A DNA stretch of 37,521 nucleotides from Algoriphagus marincola HL-49 (lineage in GTDB: Bacteria; Bacteroidota; Bacteroidia; Cytophagales; Cyclobacteriaceae), in contig LJXT01000020.1 in the NCBI GenBank assembly GCA_001314815.1, forward strand, positions 1-37,521, given 5' to 3'. Shown here piece after piece: positions 18,004-25,325 of the stretch (positions are counted from its first letter, which is position 1; every line of letters begins with the position of its first letter). The translations under genes and the position numbers were made by a program. Below the pieces are notes generated by a model. The model was not told the DNA's origin, searched no databases, and saw only the letters and a list, made by a program, of their open reading frames with translations.

Positions 18004-19072
18004 CTTAAGCAGGATTGATTCTGAACTCAAAGAGGAGTTGAAGCAGAAATTCGCTGCTTTATTGGACAAGGGTGTTTTTTCAGGGGGTAAAGAAGTGGAT
18101 TTATTCGAAAGATCGATCCAAGACAAGCTAAAAAGTAGAAATGCGATCGCCTGTGCCAATGGAACGGATGCTTTGGAACTGGCACTTCGGGCTCTTCAAA
18201 TTGGCCCGGGAGACGAAGTGATCGTGCCGGCACTCACTTGGGTCAGTACAGCCGAGGTTGTCAAAATAGTAGGAGCGAAGCCCATTTTTTGGGATTCGGA
18301 TGAGAAGGGGCTTTTGCGGGCGGATTGGATGAAAGCTATTAGCAAACAGACCAAAGCAGTGATTCCCGTTCACCTGTATGGACGCATGGCAGATATGGAG
18401 TCAATTTGTGAGGCAGCAAAGTCCTCGAAAATTGCCGTCATTGAGGATGTGGCTCAGGCTTTTGGGACGACAAGAAATGGAAAAGCTGCAGGGACTTGGG
18501 GGGATGTTGGCTGTCTGAGCTATTATCCTACCAAAAATCTGGGAGCCTTGGGGGAAGCTGGCATGTGCTTGACTCAAGATGAAGAGATCGCCAAAAAAAT
18601 CCGGGTTTTAATCAATCATGGACAAGTCAGCCGGGACGATCATGTTTCTGTCGGCCGCAATAGTCGAATAGACTCTATTCAAGCTGGTTTTTTGAATTTG
18701 TTTTTGGGGAGATTTGAAGCTTTTCAAAAAAGGAGAAAGGACTTGGCTAAAGTCTACTTGGAAAAATTGCGTGGACTCCCAAAACTTGGGCTGCCTGAGG
18801 ATATTCTTGAAGAGGATCACAACGCTCACCTTTTCGTCGTGGAGACCACCAAACGGGATGAGCTTAGAGATTTTTTGAAAGAGAAGGGAATCAGAACTGC
18901 GATCCATTACCCAAAAATCATCCCGGACATGGAGCCTTATCGATCTCAAGGAGATTTTCCTAACGCCAGAAAGCTCACTGAACAAGGCTTATCCTTACCC
19001 CTGAATCCATGGATTACTAATGAGGAGGTGAATTATATTGCCGATTCGGTGGTCGATTTTTTTAAACTTTGA
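17984..19072 (+). CDS. DegT/DnrJ/EryC1/StrS family PLP-dependent sugar aminotransferase
   Basis: A 362-residue aminotransferase of the nucleotide-sugar (ArnB/DegT) type. It starts MKVPFLDLSRID, shows ACANGTDALELALRAL, EVIVPALTWVSTAEVV and the PLP-pocket aspartate D155 in VIEDVAQAFG. The Schiff-base lysine is K184 in YYPTKNLGALGEAG. It transfers an amino group from glutamate to a keto-sugar nucleotide, making an amino sugar for surface glycans, consistent with the overlapping glycosyltransferase. It is not a PhnW-type phosphonate transaminase, so I do not count it in the downstream phosphonate-like cassette. It ends 20 bases before the decayed desaturase fragment. Confidence 0.94.
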   Translation: MKVPFLDLSRIDSELKEELKQKFAALLDKGVFSGGKEVDLFERSIQDKLKSRNAIACANGTDALELALRALQIGPGDEVIVPALTWVSTAEVVKIVGAKPIFWDSDEKGLLRADWMKAISKQTKAVIPVHLYGRMADMESICEAAKSSKIAVIEDVAQAFGTTRNGKAAGTWGDVGCLSYYPTKNLGALGEAGMCLTQDEEIAKKIRVLINHGQVSRDDHVSVGRNSRIDSIQAGFLNLFLGRFEAFQKRRKDLAKVYLEKLRGLPKLGLPEDILEEDHNAHLFVVETTKRDELRDFLKEKGIRTAIHYPKIIPDMEPYRSQGDFPNARKLTEQGLSLPLNPWITNEEVNYIADSVVDFFKL

Positions 19073-19091
19073 TAAGCCTTTAAATCCTTGT

Positions 19092-19200
19092 CGGTCTTAA
19101 TCGACTTGTTCAGCGATAGGCTCAATGGATGGCGTAGATCTTCGTCTCTGACTGGGGCGGTCCACTCCAAGCTGGATTTTTACGGAAAACACAAAAGAAT
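19092..19200 (-). pseudogene. Decayed 3'-end copy of the sterol-desaturase-family gene at 24396-25211
   Basis: Reading the minus strand gives FVF..KIQLGVD, then after a 5-base deletion that shifts the frame RDEDLRHPLSLSLNKSIKTD. This aligns with residues about 232-271 of the intact neighbour (FVYDDTKKIQYGVDVTD, then RDEDLRYQLGLPLNKSIKTD). At DNA level, 48 of the first 61 positions from the C-terminal end match by hand alignment (19092 aligned with 24399), in the same orientation. The copy has lost the stop codon and about 6 further bases near 19181-19189. It lies directly after the DegT gene and before the XRE-cupin regulator. It looks like an old partial duplication or displaced gene end rather than a functional gene. 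Confidence 0.85.
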
Positions 19201-19322
19201 CAACCGTCGATACTTTTGCCATTTGCAATCTCCGCCTCATTCGCATACAAGCTCTTGTTCCGATCGAGGGGAATTAGGTAAAAAAAACTAATTTGCGATT
19301 GGAATCCCTGTGGAGATAGTAG

Positions 19323-19925
19323 ATGGAGTCAGAAAATCAAGAACATTTTCATCAATCTGAATTGCTGACAATCCAGATTGGGGCAAAAATAAGACAAATC
19401 CGTAAAGACAAGCAACTCAAGCTGGGAGAGTTGGCTGAGCAAAGTGAGGTTAGCATTGCCATGCTTTCAAAAATTGAAAATGGGCGAGTCTTCCCCACCT
19501 TTCCCTCACTCATTCAGGTATTGAAAACGCTTCGGGTTGATTTGAATGAGTTTTTTTCAGATTTTAAAGATTCTGACGCTTTTCCGGGTTACTTGTTGTG
19601 TAAGCGAAAGGACTACCAGAATGTGGAGAAGGAAGAAGCTGTGGGCTTTCATTATCAACGAATTCTTAATTTTTCACTGGAAAGATCTTCCCTTGAAATT
19701 TGCCATCTGACTTTGGCTCCCAATTCCCAACGCGACCTGGTTACTTCTCATGGGTTCGAATTTATTTATCTTTTATCAGGAAACGTAACCTTTCATCTAG
19801 GAGATCATGTGCTGGAATTGGAAACCGGAGACGCCCTACTTTTTGATGGAGATTTACCTCATGTCCCCATCAACTCCGGAGCTAATCCCGCATCAATATT
19901 AGTCCAGTATTTTATTTCTTATTGA
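19323..19925 (+). CDS. XRE-family transcriptional regulator with cupin domain
   Basis: A 200-residue DNA-binding protein. A helix-turn-helix domain (about 17-75) shows IGAKIRQIRKDKQLKLGELA and VSIAMLSKIENGRVFPTFPS. A C-terminal cupin (about 120-198) shows SHGFEFIYLLSGNVTFHLGD and ETGDALLFDGDLPHVPINS. This architecture is common in one-component regulators where the cupin binds a small ligand. It converges on the DUF5690 gene with only a 16-base gap and is the only regulator in the cassette, so it is the likely controller of the 21238-21402 divergent promoter region. The ligand is unknown; a phosphonate or its product is a guess from context. Confidence 0.92.
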   Translation: MESENQEHFHQSELLTIQIGAKIRQIRKDKQLKLGELAEQSEVSIAMLSKIENGRVFPTFPSLIQVLKTLRVDLNEFFSDFKDSDAFPGYLLCKRKDYQNVEKEEAVGFHYQRILNFSLERSSLEICHLTLAPNSQRDLVTSHGFEFIYLLSGNVTFHLGDHVLELETGDALLFDGDLPHVPINSGANPASILVQYFISY

Positions 19926-19941
19926 AGCCAGGATGAATTTT

Positions 19942-21237
19942 TTATGGAGTATCCATAGAACTACCAATAGGACTGACCTTTCGGTAGTGTACAAAAATCA
20001 CCCAAAGGCTTATTATTGCCAGAAGGGTAATTCCAAGAGAGGTAGATAGATTTAGCCTTATGAAAAATTCGACCCAGGTACTTTTAAAATGGAGTAATTC
20101 TTTGACTAGAAGGATTCCAACGCTGCTGGCATAGCCAAAGGCATCGGCCACATAAAATAAATACCCAATCGTTCCGCTGAATCGAAGAAAGGCGAGAAGC
20201 CGCTCAAAAATCAAACAATGATATAATATATATGGCAAGTAAATGCAGATTCCGGTAGCTACCATCCAAAATACAGGAGATATCTGAGCTCTTTCAAAAA
20301 GTAGGGTAAAAACTAAAATCCCCAGACCGCTGGCAGCGGTAAGTATCATGCCGGTATAAAAGGCTTTTTGATTATTTCTAATCAAGACCATTGTGCCTGA
20401 AATTAGCAATACCACCAAAGCAACAGGGGTTTCGGTTTGGGTGATCAAAGCTGGTTCTTCGGCATAGCCTAATTCTCCCCAAAATTCCACCATGAAATTA
20501 TCACGAAAATCGCGCAGGACGGTAAGGAGAACGTATAGCAATACAAGCCCTGAGAAGCCCAATCCGTAATGTTTGAGAAATAGTTTACGTTGGTGTTTGT
20601 CCATTGGCTGACGCTTTGTACGCATGGCTTGATCCATCGAAGAAGGTGATGGAGCAAGTGAAAGCATCCAAATCGAAAGGAGAAAAAAGGGCATGAATAG
20701 CATGGATGTGGTAAAGGGCATTAGGACTTCCGAAACTTGAAAGTCTTGAATAAGCCAAACACCGGTAGATTTGACCAGACCCGTCGAAAATATAAATGTT
20801 GTACTCAAAGCTGCAGTCAGCAATTCGGTATTTCTTCGCCCTTCCAGATAGGATAGCACCACTCCAAACACCATTCCTAAGGGCAATCCATTGAAAAATA
20901 ATGTGATAGGCATCCATTCCGTGGGTACTAGCGCAAAAATATAAAGCATAGCCAGCCCAAAACCGATCAGCCCTATCAACATACCCGTCCGTTGCTTATG
21001 TTTTAGTTCAGAAATAAACTTAATACCCAAAAATTTCGAAATCATATAACCCAAAATCTGACTAATGATAAGGATGGTTTTGAAATGCATCTCATTCAGT
21101 TCCAGATTCTCATATTGGCCTGCTAAAAAAGACTTACGTACAGCATACATTCCTGTATAACAGAGAAATGCAGCTAACATGAGCCACCAAGTTTGGTTGC
21201 TCCATCGAGTTAAATTTTTGGAAATAAATTTTGCCAT
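19942..21237 (-). CDS. DUF5690 family MFS transporter, OPA-like
   Basis: A protein of about 431 residues with roughly twelve hydrophobic helices. I prefer the ATG at 21237 (MAKFISKN) to the in-frame TTG four codons upstream. It matches my memory of DUF5690, a major-facilitator family of unknown substrate. The first helix ends TGMYAVRKSF (R34, K35), followed by a GYMISKFLGI segment. This resembles the organophosphate:phosphate antiporters GlpT/UhpT, where YLVRKNF carries the phosphate-binding Arg45 and a similar SK motif follows. That suggests uptake of an organophosphate or phosphonate, consistent with the dehydrogenase and phosphonatase-like genes diverging from it. Substrate assignment is inference. 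Confidence 0.82.
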   Translation of the reverse strand: MAKFISKNLTRWSNQTWWLMLAAFLCYTGMYAVRKSFLAGQYENLELNEMHFKTILIISQILGYMISKFLGIKFISELKHKQRTGMLIGLIGFGLAMLYIFALVPTEWMPITLFFNGLPLGMVFGVVLSYLEGRRNTELLTAALSTTFIFSTGLVKSTGVWLIQDFQVSEVLMPFTTSMLFMPFFLLSIWMLSLAPSPSSMDQAMRTKRQPMDKHQRKLFLKHYGLGFSGLVLLYVLLTVLRDFRDNFMVEFWGELGYAEEPALITQTETPVALVVLLISGTMVLIRNNQKAFYTGMILTAASGLGILVFTLLFERAQISPVFWMVATGICIYLPYILYHCLIFERLLAFLRFSGTIGYLFYVADAFGYASSVGILLVKELLHFKSTWVEFFIRLNLSTSLGITLLAIISLWVIFVHYRKVSPIGSSMDTP

Positions 21238-21274
21238 AGTGAAGGGCAATCCCTTAGTAAAACCCCCAATAAAA

Positions 21275-21282
21275 CAAATGTA
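21275..21282 (-). promoter_or_regulatory. -7 element for the DUF5690 transporter gene
   Basis: The minus strand reads TACATTTG, matching TANNTTTG, about 38 bases upstream of the ATG at 21237. No TTTG lies at the ideal 19-base spacing, so the promoter may need an activator or have a weak -33. Confidence 0.4.
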
Positions 21283-21342
21283 GGCATCCGTCTTAAAGTT
21301 GCTGGTTTTAGTAGATTAAGCTATTATTAATTTTCGTATGAA

Positions 21343-21355
21343 GAAAATAATTTTC
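21343..21355. promoter_or_regulatory. Palindrome in the divergent promoter region, candidate operator
   Basis: GAAAATAATTTTC is a perfect 13-base palindrome about a single centre base. It lies in the AT-rich 165-base gap between the divergent transporter and dehydrogenase genes, 48 bases before the latter's ATG. It is a candidate site for the XRE-cupin regulator, but AT-rich palindromes arise easily by chance. Confidence 0.3.
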
Positions 21356-21402
21356 ATTTTTAGAAAAAAAATATAATTATTGTTTTGTGGTTATTATGAT
21401 CA

Positions 21403-22539
21403 ATGAGTCTTTCTGATTCGAAAATGAACTTACAGGCCGGAGAAAAAGCCGAAGCGATGATCTTTCAAGGACCCCATCAGGCTTTTGAATGGATGCAGCT
21501 ACCCATAGCTGAGCTGAAGCAGGGAGAAGTCTTGGTTCGTGTACTGTATGCAACTATCTGCACGAGTGACCTTCATACCTTTTCAGGCAGGAGGACTGGT
21601 CCTACTCCATGCTTGCTAGGGCATGAGATCATCGGAGAGGTGGTAGCCATTGGGGCAGGCCAAGTGCTGGATTATCACCGGCAAAGTATCGCTGTAGGAG
21701 ATCGAATCACCTGGACTATCTATGCTCATGATCATCAAGGGGCTATGGCAGCTCTTGGACTTCCTCAGAAGTCTCCTGATGTTTTTAAATACGGTCATCA
21801 ACCTTTCGATCATACCCATCCACTAAGTGGAGGATTTGCTACTCATTGCCACCTTAAATCAGGGACAGATTTATTCAAATTACCTCTTTCTCTTAGTTAC
21901 CAAGAAGCCGCTCCTCTTAATTGTACTCACGCAACTATCGCTGGAGCTTTACGGATGGCCGGAGGATTAATTGGAAAAAATGTTTTGGTAGTGGGTGCGG
22001 GCATGTTGGGTTTGTCTGCTTGCGCTATGACCACCGAATCAGGCGCCCAAGCTGTAGCAGTGCTAGACATTAATTCTGCCCGGGCTGCCAAAGCAACGGC
22101 TTTCGGAGCTACAGTGATTTTATCTGATTCACCACAATTACAAGCTGAGCAAATTGCCTCAATGGGCGGGGTAGATGTAATCATTGAGACTAGTGGAGTG
22201 CCTGAGGCTATGGAAAAGAGTTTGGACTATCTCAACATCGGGGGAATTTGCGTTTGGGTTGGAGCGGTCTTTCAACAACGAGATCTGCATATCAATGCAG
22301 AAAGGGTTGTTCGCAAACTGATTACCATAAAAGGCTTGCATAATTATATACCGGCTGATCTGGATTCAGCGATTCGGTTTTTAGAAAAACACCATCAAGA
22401 TTACCCTTTTCATAGTCTAGTGTCCCACACCTTTCCACTCGAAAACTTAGGTTTAGCTTTTGAATTTGCCCAAGATTCTAAATTTTATAGGGTTGGTATT
22501 CAGACTAATAAATTTTCATCCACAAAAAAACATAAATAA
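21403..22539 (+). CDS. Zinc-type alcohol dehydrogenase, HpnZ-like (phosphonate-associated)
   Basis: A 378-residue medium-chain dehydrogenase. The catalytic-zinc residues C53 (ATICTSDLHTFSGRR) and H74-E75 (LLGHEIIGEV) are present, as is the Rossmann motif VLVVGAGMLGLSA. The segment GLPQKSPDVFKYGHQP is typical of the proposed phosphonate-catabolism-associated dehydrogenases (HpnZ type, TIGR03366 as I recall it). The four cysteines of the structural-zinc lobe appear to be missing: the expected positions read D110, G113, A116 and S124. A likely reaction is NAD-dependent oxidation of a hydroxyphosphonate to an aldehyde, given the phosphonatase-like gene 88 bases downstream. The substrate is inferred, not shown. 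Confidence 0.85.
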   Translation: MSLSDSKMNLQAGEKAEAMIFQGPHQAFEWMQLPIAELKQGEVLVRVLYATICTSDLHTFSGRRTGPTPCLLGHEIIGEVVAIGAGQVLDYHRQSIAVGDRITWTIYAHDHQGAMAALGLPQKSPDVFKYGHQPFDHTHPLSGGFATHCHLKSGTDLFKLPLSLSYQEAAPLNCTHATIAGALRMAGGLIGKNVLVVGAGMLGLSACAMTTESGAQAVAVLDINSARAAKATAFGATVILSDSPQLQAEQIASMGGVDVIIETSGVPEAMEKSLDYLNIGGICVWVGAVFQQRDLHINAERVVRKLITIKGLHNYIPADLDSAIRFLEKHHQDYPFHSLVSHTFPLENLGLAFEFAQDSKFYRVGIQTNKFSSTKKHK

Positions 22540-22627
22540 ACTAGCAGGTGATTTTTCACTACATAGAAAACTATCCATCTTATTATTTCCTTACCATAGA
22601 TATGATTTGGGAGTTATTGAATAGCAA

Positions 22628-23356
22628 ATGATGAATATTAAAAGAAAACCCATACAACTTGTGGTCTTTGATATGGCCGGGACTACCATTGATGAGGATA
22701 ATGTCGTGTATAAGACACTTCAAAAATCCGTGGAAAATCAAGGGATTCCCTGTACCTTGGAAGAAGCGCTTTCCATAGGTGGTGGAAAAGAAAAGCAACA
22801 AGCGATTATTGACATAATGATCGCCTTGGGAGTAGATCCGGCAGAAGCCGCAATCCTTTCCAAGCGAGCTTTTGCTTGGTTTAAAGCTAAACTTACTGAG
22901 AGCTATCAAAAACTCGAAGTTAGGCCTTGCCCGGGAGCAGCAGAAGTTTTTTCGCGGCTTCACAAGCATGGTATCCAAGTGGTACTGAATACAGGGTACA
23001 ATCGCGAAACTGCCCAGTCTTTGCTCGATAAGTTGGGCTGGGAGATAGGCAAGGAATATGATCTATTGGTGACTGCCTCAGATGTGTCTGCTAGTCGGCC
23101 TGCACCGGATATGATTCAATTTGCGATGCGTCAGTTACAAGTACAGGACGCTAGCAAAGTCTTAAAGATAGGGGATTCGGCTATTGATATCGAAGAAGGT
23201 AAGCATGCAGGCTGTGGAATCACGCTGGGAATTACCTCGGGTGCTCAGAAATATGAACAAATTAATCAGGCCAAACCGGATGGTATTATTGATCACCTGA
23301 CAGGACTTATCGATTGGATAGAGATACCTAAATCAAATAATCATGATACAAGGTGA
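22628..23356 (+). CDS. Phosphonatase-like HAD-superfamily hydrolase
   Basis: A 242-residue HAD hydrolase. Motif I is VVFDMAGTTIDED: nucleophile D15, with Ala17 where ordinary HAD phosphatases have the acid/base Asp. That D-x-A-G-T-T form is a hallmark of phosphonoacetaldehyde hydrolase (PhnX). A lysine, K54 in SIGGGKEKQQAI, lies at the position and spacing (Gly-x-x-Lys) of the PhnX Schiff-base Lys53. Motif II is VVLNTGYN and motif IV KIGDSAIDIEEG. It belongs with the PhnX-like family (TIGR03351 as I recall it), and C-P bond cleavage of a phosphono-aldehyde is the likely reaction. The gene overlaps the metallophosphoesterase by 14 bases. Start at the first of two tandem ATGs is uncertain by one codon. 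Confidence 0.87.
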   Translation: MMNIKRKPIQLVVFDMAGTTIDEDNVVYKTLQKSVENQGIPCTLEEALSIGGGKEKQQAIIDIMIALGVDPAEAAILSKRAFAWFKAKLTESYQKLEVRPCPGAAEVFSRLHKHGIQVVLNTGYNRETAQSLLDKLGWEIGKEYDLLVTASDVSASRPAPDMIQFAMRQLQVQDASKVLKIGDSAIDIEEGKHAGCGITLGITSGAQKYEQINQAKPDGIIDHLTGLIDWIEIPKSNNHDTR

Positions 23357-24347
23357 CTTACGGGGTAAATATCCCTACAATTCCCGACGCCATTTCCTCC
23401 ATCAGCTTGGAATAGCAGGACTTACTCTCAGCCTGCCATGGACTGCATGGGGAGCAGGAAAGCGATTGGATGAGGAGATCCGCATCGGATTGATCACAGA
23501 TTTGCATCATGATATCATGCATGATGGACTAGATCGCATGAAGGCTTTTGAATCTGCGATGCATCGCTTTTTGCCTCATGCGGTTATTCAAATGGGTGAC
23601 TTTGCAGTTCCCAAACCCGAAAACCAACCTTTGGTAGATCTATTTCATCAGCTACCCGGTCGTTCATTTCACATTTTAGGAAACCACGATACGGATGGAG
23701 GGTATTCGCCAGCACAATGTCTGCGGCAGTGGAACTTATCTAGTAGCTACTATAGAGAGGAAGTTGCTGGTCTGACACTTCTAGTATTGGATGGAAATGA
23801 GTCAGGTTCACCCACCTTTAAAGGAGGCTATCCTTCTTTTATGGGTGAAGTTCAAGTGGACTGGCTCCGAGCGCAGTTGGAAGATTCTGAAGGACCAGTA
23901 CTGATCATGTCTCACCAACCTTTGGCAGGGACAATCGCCATCGACAATGCCTTAGAAATACAACAGCTTTTGACCAATTATAATCAAAAAATTGTAGCGG
24001 CTATCTGTGGACACTCGCATACAGACCAGCTGATTCGGGTGGGTGGAGTGACCTACATTCATTTGAATTCTGCCTCATACTATTGGGTGGGAGGGGCTTT
24101 TCGGCATCAAAGCTATCCTGAGGCCATTCACAAATCCCACCCTTGGATATCGAGTACCTGTCCCTATCAGGAGGTACTATTTGCAGAGTTGACATTGGAT
24201 CCAAAAAAAGGAAAATTTAACCTTATGGGCAGAAGGACTGCATGGGTAGGCCCCTCGCCAGCAGAAGTAGGTCTTCGACCTTTTCCTGACGCACTTGTCG
24301 GTGAGCAAATCCATCCGGTGATCCGAAATAGATCTTTTTATTATTGA
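23343..24347 (+). CDS. Tat-exported calcineurin-like metallophosphoesterase
   Basis: A 334-residue phosphoesterase. The N-terminus carries a twin-arginine signal, SRRHFLHQLGIAG (R15-R16), with hydrophobic stretch ending near WTAWGAG. All calcineurin-fold metal motifs are present: D53 and H55 in LITDLHHD, the Asp in QMGDFAVP, GNHDTDGGY, a later SHQPL and GHSHTDQL. It should act on phosphate mono- or diesters in the periplasm or on the cell surface. It overlaps the phosphonatase-like gene by 14 bases, so it is cotranscribed and is probably part of phosphorus scavenging. The exact substrate is not predictable from sequence. Confidence 0.9.
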   Translation: MIQGDLRGKYPYNSRRHFLHQLGIAGLTLSLPWTAWGAGKRLDEEIRIGLITDLHHDIMHDGLDRMKAFESAMHRFLPHAVIQMGDFAVPKPENQPLVDLFHQLPGRSFHILGNHDTDGGYSPAQCLRQWNLSSSYYREEVAGLTLLVLDGNESGSPTFKGGYPSFMGEVQVDWLRAQLEDSEGPVLIMSHQPLAGTIAIDNALEIQQLLTNYNQKIVAAICGHSHTDQLIRVGGVTYIHLNSASYYWVGGAFRHQSYPEAIHKSHPWISSTCPYQEVLFAELTLDPKKGKFNLMGRRTAWVGPSPAEVGLRPFPDALVGEQIHPVIRNRSFYY

Positions 24348-24395
24348 AAGAAAAAATGATTTGACTAGGGCTAGGGGATGAAATACACTCCTCAA

Positions 24396-25211
24396 TTAAT
24401 CCGTCTTAATCGACTTATTCAATGGTAAACCCAATTGATAGCGTAGATCTTCATCTCTAAGCGGGTCAGTCACGTCGACGCCATACTGGATTTTTTTGGT
24501 GTCATCATAGACAAAAGTGCCAAATAGCCTATCCCAAATCGAGAAGATATTTCCAAAATTGGTATCTGTCCAAGGACGTTCAAAGTGATGATGAAATTTG
24601 TGCACGTTGGGAGTGACAAAAATGAAACTCAGCGGTCTGTCAATCCATCGGGGTAATTCAATATTTGCATGGGTGATGTAAGTGAAAAAGACTGTGCAAA
24701 TGCGGTAGAAAACATAAAAAGCAACTGGAATACCAAAAACGATCACTGTAGCGATCGAAAAGAGTTCCCGAATAAAATAATCCCCAGGATGATGTCTGGT
24801 ACCAGTGGTGGCATCTACTTTCGTATCACTATGATGCACCAAATGAAACTTCCACATCCATGCTACCCGGTGCAGCAGGTAGTGCGCCACATACTGCGCA
24901 ATAAAATCTAAGGCCATCACTGCAATGAGAAGCTCTGCCCAGAAGGGTAATTCCACCCACTGTAAAATCCCCACCTTCGAAGTACTAATCCAATAAAAAA
25001 CACCCACAGTGGCGATACCAACCAGCACATTGATGACCATGGACATGCTCAGGAATACCAAATTGACGCCATCATGTTTGATTTTGTCATATTGATGCCT
25101 GACAAGTGGAATGACCAGTTCAAGTGTCCAAACCAAGCCCAAGCAGGCAACTACCCAAGCAAGTTTATAAAGTGCAGGCAAATCTTCGAAGAAAGCGATA
25201 TACTGTTCCAT
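24396..25211 (-). CDS. Sterol desaturase / fatty acid hydroxylase superfamily protein
   Basis: A 271-residue membrane di-iron enzyme. Several hydrophobic helices surround the His clusters of the superfamily: H110-x3-H114 (HYLLH), H123-x2-HH (HLVHH, 123-127), H140-H141 and HKFHHH (204-209). Members hydroxylate or desaturate lipids such as sterols, fatty acids or carotenoids using O2; the substrate here is unknown. The C-terminus (RDEDLRYQLGLPLNKSIKTD) is the part duplicated in decayed form at 19092-19200. It converges on the metallophosphoesterase gene with a 48-base gap in which I see no clear terminator. Confidence 0.9.
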   Translation of the reverse strand: MEQYIAFFEDLPALYKLAWVVACLGLVWTLELVIPLVRHQYDKIKHDGVNLVFLSMSMVINVLVGIATVGVFYWISTSKVGILQWVELPFWAELLIAVMALDFIAQYVAHYLLHRVAWMWKFHLVHHSDTKVDATTGTRHHPGDYFIRELFSIATVIVFGIPVAFYVFYRICTVFFTYITHANIELPRWIDRPLSFIFVTPNVHKFHHHFERPWTDTNFGNIFSIWDRLFGTFVYDDTKKIQYGVDVTDPLRDEDLRYQLGLPLNKSIKTD

Positions 25212-25325
25212 GGTTCGTTTAATCTTCCGCTAATATAAAATCAAATTCGTATTGATTGTTTGATCATTTATTGTCAGATACCCACTTTTCAGAAATTTGC
25301 TATGGTATTTTAGTGTTGGAAAAGA

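Larger units (their letters stand above)
19092..24495. other. Phosphonate-like accessory cassette bounded by direct copies of a gene 3' end
   Basis: Five genes (XRE-cupin regulator, DUF5690 transporter, HpnZ-like dehydrogenase, phosphonatase-like HAD, metallophosphoesterase) sit between a decayed copy (19092-19200) and the genuine 3' end (24396-24510) of the sterol-desaturase-family gene, both in the same orientation. This resembles insertion at a gene 3' end with displacement of the old end. No integrase or transposase is visible, and the two copies have diverged, so the event would be old. The boundaries are visible; the mechanism is inference. Confidence 0.6.

Noticed and set aside
17984..19072. 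DegT aminotransferase as the missing phosphonate transaminase (PhnW)
   Set aside because: Its motifs are those of nucleotide-sugar aminotransferases and it overlaps a glycosyltransferase, not the cassette genes.
19092..19217. Short minus-strand open frame (MAKVSTVDSF to EQVD) over the decayed desaturase fragment
   Set aside because: It crosses from the homologous frame into another frame exactly where the 5-base deletion occurs, and ends in composition unlike a protein. I treat it as a by-product of the decayed copy.
19092..24495. Integrase, transposase, tRNA or exact target-site duplication marking the cassette as an active mobile element
   Set aside because: I found no recombinase gene, no tRNA, no terminal inverted repeats and no exact direct repeat. 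Only the diverged gene-end copies are present, so mobility today is not supported.
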